64,000 bases of DNA from Rhodococcus sp. CH91 (GTDB lineage Bacteria; Actinomycetota; Actinomycetes; Mycobacteriales; Mycobacteriaceae). Position numbers and translations under genes: made by a program. The stretch spans positions 166,073-230,072 of the forward strand of contig NZ_JAKFYR010000003.1 in assembly GCF_022554085.1 (NCBI RefSeq), read 5' to 3'. The notes below the pieces were generated by a model that made no database searches, was not told the origin of the DNA, and worked only from the letters and a program-made list of their open reading frames with translations. Of this stretch, positions 63,269 through 64,000 are shown piece after piece (positions within the stretch are counted from its first letter, which is position 1; every line of letters begins with the position of its first letter).

Positions 63269-64000
63269 TCAACACGTGCCGTCGCTGGCGAGGGCCGCCT
63301 TGACCGTCTTCCCGATGATCAACACATCCGACACCATCGACCAGTTCTCCACATACGACAGATCCAGCCGCACCGACTCGTCCCACGACAAATCCGACCG
63401 GCCACTGACCTGCCACAACCCCGTCACCCCCGGACGCACCAGAAGCCGGCGCTTGACCCGACCGTCATAGGCCTCCACCTCACGCCGCAACGGCGGACGC
63501 GGACCCACCACACTCATCTCCCCACGAACGACGTTGAGGAACTGCGGGAGTTCGTCGATACTGAACCGCCGCATCACCTTGCCGATCCGAGTGACCCGCG
63601 GATCGTCCTTCATCTTGAACAACGGGCCGGCGCCCTCGTTCTGCGCCAGCAACGTGTCCACCAACTTGTCGGCGTCGGTGACCATCGACCGGAACTTGAC
63701 CATCCCGAACGGAGTTCCGTCGAGACCGATGCGCTCGGCCTTGTAGAAGACCGGACCCCGATCCTCGAGCTTGATCAGCACCGCGATCACCGCGAACACC
63801 GGCGCCAGCACCACCAACGCCGCACCGGCGAACACCAGATCGAAGATCCGCTTCCCCGACCGCTTCGCCCCGTGATAGCTCGGCTTCTCCACATGGATCA
63901 ACGGCAACCCCGCCACCGGACACATCTCGATCCGCGGAGCAGCCACATCCACCACCCCGGCAACGGCGGCGTCGGCGCACGCAGGTTGCCTCACGCTGCC
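63269..64000 (-). CDS. Undecaprenyl-phosphate sugar phosphotransferase (priming transferase), partial
   Basis: The C-terminal part of a polyprenol-phosphate hexose-1-phosphate transferase; the N-terminus lies beyond the window edge. Visible features are KRIFDLVFAGAALVVLAPVFAVIAVLIKLED (membrane hairpin), VFYKAERIGLDGTPFGMVKFRSM, RFSIDELPQFLNVVRGEMSVVGPRPP and RPGVTGLWQVSGRSDLSW. These are the Bac_transf catalytic block found in WbaP/WcaJ/CpsE. It loads the first sugar-1-phosphate on the lipid carrier. High-GC, unlike the genes it precedes in the operon, so it looks like the fixed flank of a variable cassette. Confidence 0.93.
   Translation of the reverse strand, partial: GSVRQPACADAAVAGVVDVAAPRIEMCPVAGLPLIHVEKPSYHGAKRSGKRIFDLVFAGAALVVLAPVFAVIAVLIKLEDRGPVFYKAERIGLDGTPFGMVKFRSMVTDADKLVDTLLAQNEGAGPLFKMKDDPRVTRIGKVMRRFSIDELPQFLNVVRGEMSVVGPRPPLRREVEAYDGRVKRRLLVRPGVTGLWQVSGRSDLSWDESVRLDLSYVENWSMVSDVLIIGKTVKAALASDGTC

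Overview
The window is high-GC actinobacterial chromosome, most likely Rhodococcus or a close relative in the Mycobacteriales. The evidence is a dnaK-grpE-dnaJ-hspR operon with HAIR operators, 3-ketosteroid and alkane oxidation genes, several LLM/flavin oxidoreductases, secreted chymotrypsin-like proteases, many GTG starts, and a mycobacteria-like neighbourhood (hspR operon, large membrane Fe-S reductase, AlaA/AspC aminotransferase). No rRNA, tRNA, CRISPR array, insertion sequence or phage gene was seen.

Region 1 (1-8.5 kb) is a catabolic block. It holds a flavoprotein tail, a SnoaL-like protein, an SDR, two luciferase-like monooxygenases, IclR and PadR regulators, a ketosteroid isomerase with its catalytic residues intact, a flavin reductase, a small secreted protein and a KstD-family flavoprotein. 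Steroid or steroid-like ring oxidation is the most economical reading.

Region 2 (8.5-31 kb) is mostly core or envelope functions. It contains the heat-shock operon, two orphan AbiEi-like/DUF559 proteins, two Hsp70-fold membrane proteins with disordered Ser/Thr/Pro tails (one preceded by a decayed LuxR-type regulator), tandem secreted S1 proteases, a 31-residue hydrophobic peptide behind an IdeR-like box, an exported hydrophobic protein, a 1037-residue Fe-S reductase with an Ala/Pro repeat tail, an orphan AlkB, a cold-shock protein, a PLP aminotransferase and a YibE/F membrane protein.

Region 3 (31-64 kb) is the unusual part, an envelope-polymer locus. An 18.8-kb single-gene NRPS has six C-A-T modules, an EntF-like starter condensation domain and a thioesterase. 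Its stop codon overlaps the start codon of a Wzc/CpsD-type polysaccharide tyrosine autokinase, and a low-molecular-weight tyrosine phosphatase gene overlaps the kinase gene tail to tail. Divergent from the NRPS are a DUF4012 protein and a hexapeptide acetyltransferase. Convergent on these is an eight-gene exopolysaccharide operon: priming sugar transferase, Wzy-like polymerase, WecB/TagA/CpsF transferase, GT2, GT-B transferase, pyruvyl transferase, Wzx-like flippase and UDP-sugar dehydrogenase. From about 53.6 to 63.1 kb the DNA is near 50% G+C, against roughly 67-77% on either side, which suggests an exchangeable serotype-type cassette.

The most interesting hypothesis is that the peptide made by the NRPS and the acidic polysaccharide are produced as one regulated surface system. 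The gene coupling is seen directly; the functional link is inference.
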